Program-made: the position numbers and the translations under genes | The notes under the pieces: generated by a model | What the model saw: the letters and a program-made list of their open reading frames with translations, nothing else | The model's database searches: none | Told to the model about the DNA's origin: nothing | In this document: positions 11,318 through 22,649 of the stretch, one piece after another | How the letters are laid out: the number at the start of each line of letters is the position of its first letter | Numbering within the stretch: position 1 is the first letter of the stretch | Assembly: GCA_033439265.1 (NCBI GenBank) | Contig: JAVTVX010000017.1 | Span: 6,780,001-6,844,000 of the forward strand | Origin: Dillenia suffruticosa | Lineage: Eukaryota > Streptophyta > Magnoliopsida > Dilleniales > Dilleniaceae | Length of the DNA stretch: 64,000 bases | Direction of reading: 5' to 3'

Positions 11318-13640
11318 TCATTATCTACCGGAAAGAACAGTAGTATTTTAATGCAAGTTGCGGTCCATTCATGAGCCGGATTTGGGACTATGAACATCGA
11401 ACTTGACTATATCAATTCAATATTTTATTTGTATGATGTTTGTGTCATTTTTTTGGACGAAAAATGCCCCTCAGTGAAAACATGTAAGAGAATTTTTCTC
11501 ATCTAATGCTTTTATTTTTTAATTTTGTGAAATTTTTTATCATGATCAATATGGCTCAACAGCTATAAAATACATTTATCTCTTAGGATTTATTTTTTTT
11601 TTTTTTTGGAATGATAAAAGGCATCTTCTTTTTCATATCTATGAAGCAATGGCGTAATCCATTGGGTTGATGACATGACGTGGAAAATGACAGGCAAGGG
11701 ATTTTGATCAACAAGCACCCTGATTTAACAATTTCTCTTAGATAGATTAAATATTAAACAATTCCCAAGTTGACGTTGCTTCTCTAAGTCCGTGTTTGGA
11801 TAACAAGGAGGAAAAGGTTGATTTTGACAAAATATTAATTTAATTTTCTCTAAAAATTTATTTTAGAGTATACATTTGCTAGCTATAAAGTAATAAATTT
11901 CTTGTTTTAATCGATAAATATTATAAACAAAATAAAATAAAATATTTTAAACTCATAAGAGCTGCTCCGGTCAATACTCCTCCTCCACCCCCTTAAATTT
12001 GCCGTGGGTCCAGGGAGCCACGAAGGTCCCTTCCACTATTTTCTTTACCTGTCATTAAGTCGGGTCTGAAACTATTATTATTTTTGTCGAAGAAAAGACA
12101 CGGAACAATTTCAGTGGCGAAATTAGATTTGTGCATAGCGTGAGAGATGACATTTCATTCATGTATGATGATGTTAACAATGTAGAAATCGTTGTTTAGT
12201 GCAACAATTCTTATGCTCACAATCTGGCGTCATAGATTCCTGAAGGAAGTGCGGGCGCCGGTAGTGTCCTTTCAAGGTTGCATCAAATCTTTTCAGAGGC
12301 CACGATTAAGAAGAAAGCGTGACAGGGTCAGCTTGGGTACAGGGAAGAAAAGAAAAGAAAGGAAAAATAAGATAGGAGGGAAACGAAAAGAAAAGCTAAG
12401 AAATACTATTTTATTTGTGAGTTGAAGAAAAAAAAAAGGAAAGGAAACAAACTTTTTTTGTTTGAGAGTTGGATTAAAATGAAAAGAAAATGTTTCAAAA
12501 TATATTAATTTTATCTTTATACCATTAATAATAAGTTACTTAACATTTTAAAATTCAAACAAGTCAATTGATGTCATATAATTGTGAGTGATTAAATATC
12601 TCGTTGAATAAGTCTGAATGCATGCGAACATCGATAAAATTGCACCATAAAGTATGGGTGAGCCCAACTCTTGCTTGACAAAACCATTGAGTGAGTATAG
12701 CATGTTATTAAAATTGACTGAAGCCAAAATCTTACTTTCCACAAGGCCTAATTCATGAGGAGTAAAGCTCCTAGACAAACGACAATACAAATAAACAAAA
12801 ACTCTTAAACTCTCCAAATCTAAAAAAAGATTCAAATCCTATAAAGATAGTGTTCGAATCTGACCAAATAACAAAAATATTACTTGTAATGACCGAACAA
12901 AATCAATCAAAAATATCTCATTCTTGCAAACAAGATACTTACCTTTTGGATTCAAGAGCAGCTGTCAGAACACTAACAAAACTCCATTCTTGGCAATTAA
13001 ACTAAGCAAATAATACAAGAGACTTGCCTAATACAAAAGACTTGCCATCACAGGAACATTCATCACAATGCCCACATCTTCAAATTCCACCAAACTTCCT
13101 TACATGAATATTAATCACAATACCCATGTAAGACTTACCATCCCCACAGGAACATAAGCATAAATATCATAATACAGAACGATTTCTATTAACATTCTTG
13201 TGCTAAACAAAAATATACATTTAAAGATCAATATAGTTCCACAAAAGCTTATAAATTCAAAAGTGATTCTATCAATTAAATTGTAATGAAAAACAAAAAC
13301 AACATATTCAAAAATCTACTTAATAGTAATCTACTCCAATATTTAAAATAAGTTAAACTTCAAAAGTATTTCATCATCTCATAGCAAGTTGATCTTCAAG
13401 AATGTGGTTAAGAAAAAGCCATCAATTTATTCAAAAAAATGTTCTTACCTTATCTGGATTTTTAGTAAGAAACATATAGCAATCCTCATATTTGAATTAA
13501 GAAGATTCCTATCCTAGCCAGAGCCACCCCCCGGTGACCAGTGTTGACAACGAACAAAAAATAAAGTAAGAACTAAAATCGTTAAAAATACAAAAACGGA
13601 CTAATGGCCTCACCTGGGCCAGCCCAGCCCATTAAAATTC
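10981..13640. other. Gene-free region with exon-like relics
   Basis: Holds a TC run (11281-11311), an imperfect inverted repeat (11007-11026 against 11102-11123), and two short minus-strand stretches at 12943-13001 and about 13449-13489 that end in good splice donors (see findings). Open frames at 12192 and 12548 have no recognisable content. Confidence 0.35.
11281..11311. repeat. TC microsatellite
   Basis: About 15 TC units in gene-free DNA. Confidence 0.9.
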
Positions 13641-13689
13641 CACATTTTTGAATTCTCGCGAGGTCGGAACGATCTCGGTCTTGGGGAGG

Positions 13690-13727
<38 letters not shown>
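13690..13727. repeat. GA microsatellite upstream of the redoxin gene
   Basis: About 19 GA units some 50 nt before the ATG at 13776, so probably in the promoter or 5' UTR. Confidence 0.9.
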
Positions 13728-13729
<2 letters not shown>

Positions 13730-13775
13730 TTTTGAGTGGAAGAGGCTCCACCAAGTCTAACCAAAAGGACGCAAA

Positions 13776-16700
13776 ATGGCGGTTACCACCGCTAGAGGCC
13801 TCCTTACAATTACAAGCATCGGAAGTTCACCTCTTCACCCGCGCATGTTAGCGCGCACCGGGTTCTCCTTTCTCTCTCAATGCTCATTTTACCAAGTGAA
13901 CTTCAATTCTTTGCAACACGGATTCACTGTACCCCCAAGAGGACTTGTAATTCGAGGTGCCAGATCAGAGTCCAAAGGCGTTTCGCTAGGGTTTCGAGCC
14001 CCTGATTTTCAGGTTCTTTAATTTGTGTATAATTTTTGATTAATTATTTGTGTTAAGTTTATATTTTCCGAGAAATTGATTGAAATTATGTGGTTGTTAG
14101 CTACCAGAGCCTCTAACCGGGAAGATATGGAAATTGGAAGATTTTGAAGGTTATCCTGCTTTGCTGGTAATCTCTCATTTCTTGTTGTTGATCAACTGTT
14201 GATGGATTTTTATGTTTCGTTGTTGTTGTTTTTCCCCCTTTCTTCCTTCCTTCAATTTTCTCATTCTGTCGATCAAAGTTTCCCAAATAATAGTTTGTCT
14301 CCAAGGGTTTTAGATACAATGAGGCTATATGAAACAAAAAATGCAATGAGACTTAATATCATCATGTAATATAGAGCAAATCATAGGAAAAAAATGCTAA
14401 TATAAGAGAAGAGCCAAGGACGCATGTTTCAGTTCTTAGATTATTGCCGGTCATCTATTTTTAGCGGAAATCTCAGTCACTACTTTATAACCAGTACATT
14501 TATCGGTATGCACAATTGGCCATTAATCACACACATTGGGCTAAAAACCCTCCTAGTTCAAATTTTCAAGGACTGAATATTGGATCTTGCCAAAATGAGG
14601 TGCATCTGTATGACTTGGATTTGGATGCCCTGGTGGTCTAGTTGAGAGGTGGACTTGTCACCCTTTCACTTGGACTGCCATGTTTAGGATCACGGTGCTT
14701 TGAATGGTTGACCATCTAACCTGCCACTGCACTAATGTTCTATGGGTAGCCTGCGCCTACAACATTTAGACACCATGATCTTTGCCACTTTAGCCTTCAA
14801 GTAGCTTGCAAAGGGAAGCCAGTTTTCGAGTTAAACAATTCTGTATATTAGAGCTTATGAATTTTTGGTGGAGTGAAAAGGGCTTGGTCCTCGCTGCCTC
14901 AATTTAGATGATCATATAATGTTCATATATATTAGTGAGAATTTGCACCATAACCGGTGAAGGTGACTAGTTCATGTTTGAAGGGGAGTTACATGTATAC
15001 CTCCCTTGGGAACTTTGGTATCTGATCTTTGTAAGCAACTTTGATGTATATAGTAACAATGTGATGATGCAGGTCATGTTTATTTGCAATCACTGTCCGT
15101 TTGTGAAGCACCTGAAAAAGGACATTGTGAAGCTCTCAAATTTCTACATGAAGGTAACTGAATATGTTTATGTATTATTTTCGATGAGTGATAAGTAATA
15201 ATAAACTTGGATAAATACAATTTATGCCGCAATAATCGAAATTTCTCATTTATGCTGCAGAAGGGACTTGCAGTTGTTGCAATATCTTCAAATTCTGTAG
15301 CTACACATCCTCAGGTTTGAATGACATTAAAACTTGATATCATACCTGTATTTAACCTTTTCTTTACTTAAAACCTAATGGAAGTGTTTCTCATAGGATG
15401 GACCAGAGTTCATGGCAGAGGAAGCTAAACTATTTGATTATCCATTTCCCTATCTTTATGACGAGGTATCCTCCTATCTACCTCTAATTTTAAAACATAA
15501 AATATACAGTAATTGCATAGGTACGCAGCATACTGCCTTAAAATCCTAGATGTTGTATGGTTTATTATAAGTCAGTTTATTTTTTATTTTTCATTAATAC
15601 ATTTTAAGCCACAACCGACCAACTTTGGTGTCTAGTCCAGTTGGATTTGTTGGTTATTATTCAACCATGTGCTCTTAGTAAAATCTGATAGACTACTTAA
15701 GCATTCAGGATTCGTATGATAACATATGATTCCCCATATCAGCACAATAACATTTGATACTTGAAAGTCAAGCTGGTCATGGTGTCTACAGTACAAAGAT
15801 ACGATGCTTAGTCCACTGTTGAGAGATAGCTATATCCTGGATAAACATAATAATGAATTTCTGGTTCAATTTCTAGGCCATTGGTTGGCAACTTATGGAA
15901 TATAGGACCAATATAGAGAAGAGAACGACGACATTGAAGAGTAGGGGAGGAGAGAGGGAGAGTTTAGAGAGACATGAGGGAGTTACAAAGTGATGGATAG
16001 GGATAAGGAGAGCCAAATAGAAAGATAGAAGAAAAGATGATGACAGGGGCTAGTGAGGGAGAAAGGGAGAGGGTTCAGAGAGTGTACTGGGAGGCAAGAA
16101 CAGCCAAAAGATAATCGTATTATTCCACTGCTCAAATGTTTATTCTTGTTACAGGGATCAATTTAGGTCTCTAAACATGCTGTCATGTTTCCAAGGCATC
16201 TCACTAGACTGTAAATATATTATATAATACTGTGGTGATATGAAGAAGGGTGAATTTCTAGAAATGATAGCTTTTGTACCTGACATAATTGATTCTTTAT
16301 CCATATCTGTTCCTGATTGAAATTTCATATATTCTATGGAGTGACTTTATCTGGAAAGGAAATACTTATGTTTTTTGGGAGCATAATCATTGTAACTCAA
16401 CGTGGGAACTGCCCGTTCTCGTATCCAACTAGATTTTTGAAAAAGTGAATGTAGCTTAACCAACATTGTACGAATTAAAGGATTTAAAAGTTCATTCTAT
16501 AGCATTAAACTCTCTACCTGTGACAAGGGGTGGAGTAAGCATGTTCTTGTCATTTTCCTAGCATTGGCAGGGGATCCTTTTGTTTAAAAACATTGTCGGA
16601 TGGTGTTGAGTGTTGGCATATGATTGGCACAATAGAAGTCGGTAGTTGTAATCTATTTTTCCCCTTGTGTTGGTTTCTGTATTGGGTGGGAAGAAGGGGA

Positions 16701-17652
16701 GGAGGGAATGTGTGGGGTTTGGATCACTGTAGTACTGTTTCTTTTTGCTGGACTAAGGCAAAGTGAAATGATATATAATGCACCAACAGTTTCTTATATT
16801 TACAACCTGAATGCATGACGGTAAATCTAAAGATTAGATTTAGTGGATTTTTTCCTTGTTATAGATTAGATTTATTTCTCTAAAGCTTAAACCAGTTTAG
16901 TTACTCTATTGCTTTCGCCCACCTGAAATTAATTTGAGACATTGCTTTGCATTCAGGGGTTTAATTACCCTTTTTGGAGCTGAACGGATTTTGATAATTT
17001 ACTGTGGACATGAATATTGGATCACATATTGTGGCTATAGTTGTTGTACTTTACCATTACTTTCAAATCCTTATTCTCCTACATTTACTCTGATTATCCA
17101 TAAAATATCCAACTGCAGTCACAAGATGTTGCACGGGATTTTGGAGCAGTTTGCACACCAGAGTTCTTCCTTTTTCGGAAAGTAAACATGCGTTCTACAA
17201 TGTTATCCAGCTTCTTGGATGAAGTGCTTTTATCTTAGTTCTTTATTGAAGGGACTTGCACCCCTTATCTGGGATATTCTAAATTTGTAAATGCAAACAG
17301 GATGGACGGAGGCCATTTGAGCTTGTTTATCATGGTCAGTTTGATGATTCGCGTCCAAGTAATGCTGTGCCAGTTACTGGGAGGTTGTTTTCTCTGGTCC
17401 TAACTAGATCTGAAATTCGACCTCTATGAGTCACTAAAATGCTTCAGTAATTTAATAGGGACTTAAGCCGTGCAATTGATTGTGTTTTGAGCTGCCAACC
17501 TGTGCCCACAGTTCAAAAACCAAGGTAACTTCTTTCTTATTTAGGTTGTTGTTGTTGTTGTTGTTGTGTGTTCCTTCATGATCACAAGTAATGAATAAGT
17601 CATTTCTCCATTTCTTAACAGTGTTGGATGCAGCATTAAGTGGCATCCATAG
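13776..17652 (+). CDS. Plastid-targeted thioredoxin-fold (peroxiredoxin-like) protein
   Basis: Nine exons form a complete 249-residue protein: 13776-14012, 14101-14166, 15073-15153, 15261-15314, 15397-15465, 17119-17181, 17301-17383, 17459-17524, 17622-17652. All are GT-AG and in phase. Residues 1 to about 60 are rich in Ser, Arg and Thr and poor in acid residues, like a chloroplast transit peptide. The redoxin core starts at GFRAPDFQLPEPLTGKIW and carries the active-site-like VMFICNHCPFVKHLKKDI, where CNHC replaces the thioredoxin CGPC. Further landmarks are VVAISSNSVATHPQDGPEF and the cis-Pro region VCTPEFFLFRKDGRRPFELVY. It matches the single-domain redoxin family typified by At1g21350 and many bacterial proteins. 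A stromal thiol redox role is inferred; the substrate is unknown. Confidence 0.9.
14167..15072 (+). other. Intron 2 of the redoxin gene
   Basis: A 906-nt GT-AG intron. No embedded gene or clear insertion is recognised. Confidence 0.7.
15466..17118 (+). other. Intron 5 of the redoxin gene
   Basis: A 1,653-nt intron, the largest in the gene. A purine-rich, loosely GA-repetitive part lies at about 15910-16090. No transposon ends were identified. Confidence 0.6.
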
Positions 17653-19900
17653 CTGGGGCTATAATCTGTGATTATTTTATCTTTTGGGTTCTACTTTGCC
17701 AGACGATAAGTCCTTGTGGAAATGTTGCATCAAGGGGTGTGCAGTCTTCTTCGTACATCTCAATATCTTTTAGGGGACTTGTATTATATTTTTGCTTCTC
17801 ATATCCTGTCATATTCTCTTACTATGGCATCAGATTTTGTAAAGCGTGGATGCTGGAGGGATGATGATTTTTTTTTTAATTGTGTTGTGTAATTTATTTA
17901 TCTTGCTTGTAACTAATTTCTGATGCTGGTTTTCATATCCTAAAAATGGAACTCATAATATTGCTTAAAATGATTGAATTTTGGAGACAACATTTGTGGA
18001 AGCTTCAAGGGAAGTCTTCATTCAGTAGATATTGTATTTACTCAACTAAAGGGAGCTAAACCTTCATTTAGTCATAGTGCTTCGGGGCACTATGTATATC
18101 AACTCTTGGTCCTCAAATTTGCTTCCTTTTAGAATGTAAAGATGAATAATTTCCTCCTAGTCACTATTGAGAATCTGAGTCTTTCTTTGGTCTGGAGACA
18201 AACCAATTGGAAAATGTGGAAAGTTTGAAGAATTTGGTTGTAGTGTAAAGTATAAAACCTTGTTTTAGAGTCAGCGGAGGGAATATAAAGTCACAGTCTG
18301 CTGCTGTAATATGGATCTATGCAAATGAATGTTGTGACACTAAAGAGAGAAAATTGAGAAAATTACACAATCTTTTCTGAAACTCATGGCGGGGAAGATG
18401 ATCTCATTAGGGGTTCAGATGATCTAGAGAAACTCGAGCAATGAACTGCTGCCCTTGGGTTATTTGTTCCCTTCATAAGAAAACTTGGCTTTCTTACCAA
18501 AAAAAACAAAAAAAAAGAAAGAAAAAAAGAAACTTGGTTTCTCGGAGTCATCCTTATCCTTTCTGGTGTGTGGGTCAATATTCTAATTTTTTTTAAAGTT
18601 ATGTCGTTATTTTCAAAATCCCATATAATTATTTCGTTTAAAAAATCCCATATATATATATATATATATATTTTAAAATGATATTATTTAAAATGATAAT
18701 TGCGACGCCTTATGCTTAAGAACCTCGTGTATACAGTAGAAAATGGTAAAGCCTTGGGATATTGAGAATATTCTAATTAAAAGAAAGGCCATTGTGGGTG
18801 TTCAAAAATGGATTATGCTCAATGTGGAACAGCTTTCAAGAGAAGATCCTCTCTTTTGTATTATGGCTAAAATGACCGTAATCAGATGGCAATTGGTTCA
18901 TATGATTAACTAAATCACTATGAACAACTATAATAATATTACATACAACTACACTAACTTTTTTATATGATAATTAATTTATGAGTTCTGATCGATTAAA
19001 TTAATTATTGCATGTTATACTAGGTTTGAAGAGAGAGAGAGTCAATGATTAAATTAATCATTTTTTTTTTAATAAAAGTTTTGTATTCGAATCTCTTTAT
19101 ATATATATATATATATATATAAAATCAAGGAGCAAGAGTTCACAATTGCGCGTATAATGAGGGTAGACAACGCGAATGGAGGCAACAAAAGGCAAGTGAT
19201 GGTGTCGAGAAAATCGAGTGAGGTTTGGACTTATTCCAAACTTCCTCAATCACATATGTTTCCCAAATCTAATTTGGATGTCACGTGGACTTCTCTCCGC
19301 CCATTGTAGTCCCCTCCACACAACACACTACTTCCCCACCATTGAATTCTATTCTTTTACAGCCACGACTTTGTGAAGTTATTAATCCTTGTTCAAACTT
19401 CGCTCTTGAAATCTCACACCATCTTAATTTCTTTAGCTTACAAAAGCAAAAACAAAGGGAAAAAAAAATGCAATCGAGGGAAACAATAATTTTGCCACAG
19501 CAAATACTCAAAAAGTGTTGATGACTTTGCTTCTTTAAAGCTTAAACCTGGTTCATATCACAATTTTGATTTGAAATTTAGGGCATTATGTTAGCAGTGG
19601 ATTGTTGACTATGAATAAAATCAAAAGGGGATGCTCAAAACTAATTTGTCAATATCAAAAAAACCCTTACATCATTTTTGTTGAATATACACTTAAAAGG
19701 CCAGAATAAGAATGATATATAGCCCTCCCAAACGGTTGAGTTCAAGAAATAAAATTATGTAATTTCAAAGAAACTGTTACATGTTAAATTCAATCATTCG
19801 ATTATTTATTTATATTGATATTATACAATGTTATTCATTTTTAATGAACCGGCAACTTCATAAAAAAACTCCTTTGTTTTTCATTAGGGGGGCTATGGTA
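17653..19900. other. Intergenic region with TA microsatellites
   Basis: 3' flank of the redoxin gene. TA runs lie at 18650-18671 and 19098-19121. Overlapping open frames around 19281-19521 on both strands have no recognisable content. Confidence 0.4.
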
Positions 19901-19904
19901 CGGA

Positions 19905-20625
19905 TTCATAATTAAGCGGGAGAAAATTACATCTCAAATTTTTAAACTTTATTATGAATTTATGAATTAGTTTTTAAACTTTAAAATGTAATAATTTAAT
20001 AATTAAATTTTAAAATTCGTAATTTATTATTCTCTTTATTATTAATGATGTCAATTCAACCATTAAATGTTAACGTGGATCCATGTGACATGATTTGAGG
20101 CAAACCTTTTGACTTGCCTTTCAACGTGACAAAAATTGTTAATGTGTCGGCTGACACGTGAACATTATGCACATAAAACAGTGCCACATCAACAATAATG
20201 CTGACATGGCATAACACGTCAACCAATTTGCTAACACGGCAGAGCACGTCAGCGTCCTCTTAAAAAAAAATCCTCTCCCTCCTCCCCTCCCCCTTTCTCT
20301 CTCTCTCTCTAATCCCCTCTGTCTAGAATCTATCTCGAGCTCTCTCTCTCTCCAAAATTATGATTTTACCATCCACCCACTCCTAAAACCAAGATCTCTC
20401 TACAAAATCTATCTCAAGCTTTCGATCTCAATTTCAGTTTTTGATCAACATCTCTGTCTTCCTCTTTGCATCCCAGAAGTTTAGTCTTCATCAATTCGCC
20501 AATTTTCACCGCCATTCAGTGCCAATTGCTTTGATTCTTCTTTAGCCTTCTTCGATTTCACCCGATCCTTTTGCTTCTAAATAGTCTTTCCAATGTCCCT
20601 TGAACCGGCCCGGCCCGGTTACAAC
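19905..20625. repeat. Possible decayed non-autonomous transposon
   Basis: A block unlike its flanks: an AT-rich first half with repeated TTTAAACTTTA-type words, then many near-copies of GACACGTG/ACACGTCA/GCCACATCA words at 20070-20250, then a CT-rich leader-like stretch (20275-20560) ending in GGCCCGGCCCGGTT. Clustered subterminal words of this sort are usual for MULE- or hAT-type elements. No terminal inverted repeats or TSD could be fixed. Confidence 0.3.
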
Positions 20626-20628
20626 TCT

Positions 20629-21460
20629 AGATGATTTATCAACAAAATTAGTGATGGCTCAAAATATAAGATAAGGATTAATATGTAGTATTAAAACATT
20701 TAACTGGAAATTGCAGATACCTTAGTTCAAGGTCAACTGAATTGATAGGAATCTAATTTTGAGCGCAAGTCAGGGAGAAAGAAAAATTAAATGGCGGTAA
20801 AGTGAAAACAAAAATATAATACTCATTTGTGGAGTTGAACGAGTGTGGTTCAAATTACATGTTTGATCAGATTTAGGTTCTTTTAAACAAATTTGAGGGC
20901 TACAGAACATTGAAAGTGAGCGTCAAAGGTTTTTACTCGACCTTGAAGGCCTTGGTAATGTTAAATCTGATTCTTATGACATCAAAACCCACAAAGATCG
21001 ATGATTTGAATTAAACTCTTTTGAATTGAATGATTTAGCACTTTATCTCTTTAATCAGAGATCTCGAGTTCAAACTCTGTGAATGGAGAAAAAAAAATTT
21101 TTAAAAACTAATCTCATAATGGACTTTATAGTGTTCGGAACGGATTAGTTGGACGTAATTCAAATACAGATTCTATTTGAGAGTAGAGTGATATATTGAC
21201 ATGGGGTATCAAAGAGTAGAGTGATATATTGACCTATATAATTATAGGGTAATTTTTATTTTTACTTTTGAAGTCTGTTCAGTTTATGAAGAGTATAAAT
21301 TTATTTCACAACAGTTAATAATGTTTCTGGAAAATTCATGTCCAGTTAATAACGTTTATGGAAAATTGAGGTGGACACCGTCGTGGTGTTGACCGGATCA
21401 AAAGCGACCGCTCCATGAGCGTCGTCGTGCACTCCAACGGTCAACCGCCAGGACTAACAT
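20629..21460. repeat. Cluster repeat block X, copy 1
   Basis: Matches 45611-46560 in order and orientation: the GATTTATCAACAAAATTAGTG start, the TTCAAGGTCAACTGAATTGATAG motif, AAAACCCACAAAGA near 20985, and the GTGGACACCGTCGTGGTGTTGACC stretch (matching 46493 onward). A shorter piece is repeated at 33697-34148. It marks the left edge of the duplicated cluster. Confidence 0.75.
21030..21180 (+). mobile_element. SINE-like element, same family as the copy in ABCG intron 3
   Basis: Has a box-B-like GATCTCGAGTTCAAACTC followed by CTGTGAATGGAG and, further on, CGGATTAGTTGGACG. The same landmarks occur in the same order in the element at 61266-61406. It interrupts block X: the alignment with 46150 breaks here. 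Boundaries are approximate. Confidence 0.55.
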
Positions 21461-21730
21461 TATGTGAGAAAAAATAATTAGAGAGAAATAATTATTTTTC
21501 CTATTATTCTCCTTGACAAATAGAGAGATTACAACTCATTATTTTCTCATAATGAATTTTTTCTATTTTTACCCATGATTTTTATCCTAATTTATCTAGA
21601 GGTTTTTCACATAAATTTATGTATTTTATTATTTTGTATTATTATTTCTCAAATTTATTAGTTATAATTTTCCGATTTCACAACATGACTCCCATGGTCT
21701 CATAATTTGTTCTAATTGTTAAATATTCAG
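21461..21730. other. Spacer between block X and unit A
   Basis: AT-rich sequence with no recognised feature. Confidence 0.3.
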
Positions 21731-22165
21731 CTATGTATAAATGGCACCTAGTCCAACACCAGCGACATTAATACAAAAACCATATTTTTTCCTTGAATAG
21801 GTTTGCGGTCTTAAAAGACTAGAAGATCAAGCAAGCATCTAAACCTGTCCACTCATTCCTAGCCACAACCCCACACTCAATTATGCAAAAATTTAAACAG
21901 GGTTGAGGGACAGTTGAAGTAAGACACCCTATGCCCTCTACTTAATGTTTCATAAGTGCAGTAGTCCGACGATTGTTTTATCCAATTGTTACTTATAATT
22001 TGATTTGGAAACGCCATTTAAAGGAAATCATGTGGGAGAGAAAAGAATAAATACCTTTCACGTCTAAGTTTTCTGTATTTTTCAACAAGTTGGTAAGAAA
22101 TCAATTATCTCCAAATTTCTCATCGTAGACCATCTCTATCTCCAGTGAAGTAACACAATAGGATC

Positions 22166-22300
22166 ATGTTTAATGTGCCCATGGTTGTCGTCTTGGTTTT
22201 TTGTGAAAGAAAATTCACATGGATTCATAGTGAGTGACATAGAACTGATGCATATGAGAAGAAAAAAGAAGCCCTCGACAATTCATGCATTGTGCACCCA
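22166..22300 (+). pseudogene. Frameshifted copy of the small ORF at 36496
   Basis: Aligns base for base with the start of the ORF at 36496 (MFNVP... then KENSHGFI.SD.EL.H.RRK), but a small deletion after GTTTTTT near 22202 throws the ATG-22166 frame into a stop after 23 codons. The rest of the coding potential continues in another frame. The family is not recognised. Confidence 0.4.
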
Positions 22301-22649
22301 GCCTTTGTTCTATTTTTTTCTTTCTTTTTTTTTAATCCACCAATATGCTATAATCATATTGGCCGATTAATTCTAATACTAGTTGGATTAGAATCTTAAA
22401 ATATAAATCTCTTTTCATATATATTTTTATCATACATAAAATTTAAATATGAGATTTTATTTAAAAAGTATCAATATATAATACTATAAAGGAGAAAAAG
22501 CATAAAGATTTGACGCTTAGTAATCTATACTCAAAAAGCCATATTATACTGTAAAAAAAAAAAACCCAATATATCTTTTTTGAAACATCATAAACACTTA
22601 ACGCAGGTTGAGCGCCCTTGTCCAACAATATATCCACAATACAAACTCG

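Noticed and set aside
12192-12835. Open frames in gene-free DNA (12192 plus, 12548 minus)
   Set aside because: No recognisable domain, unusual composition, and no supporting splice or homology signal for the whole frame.
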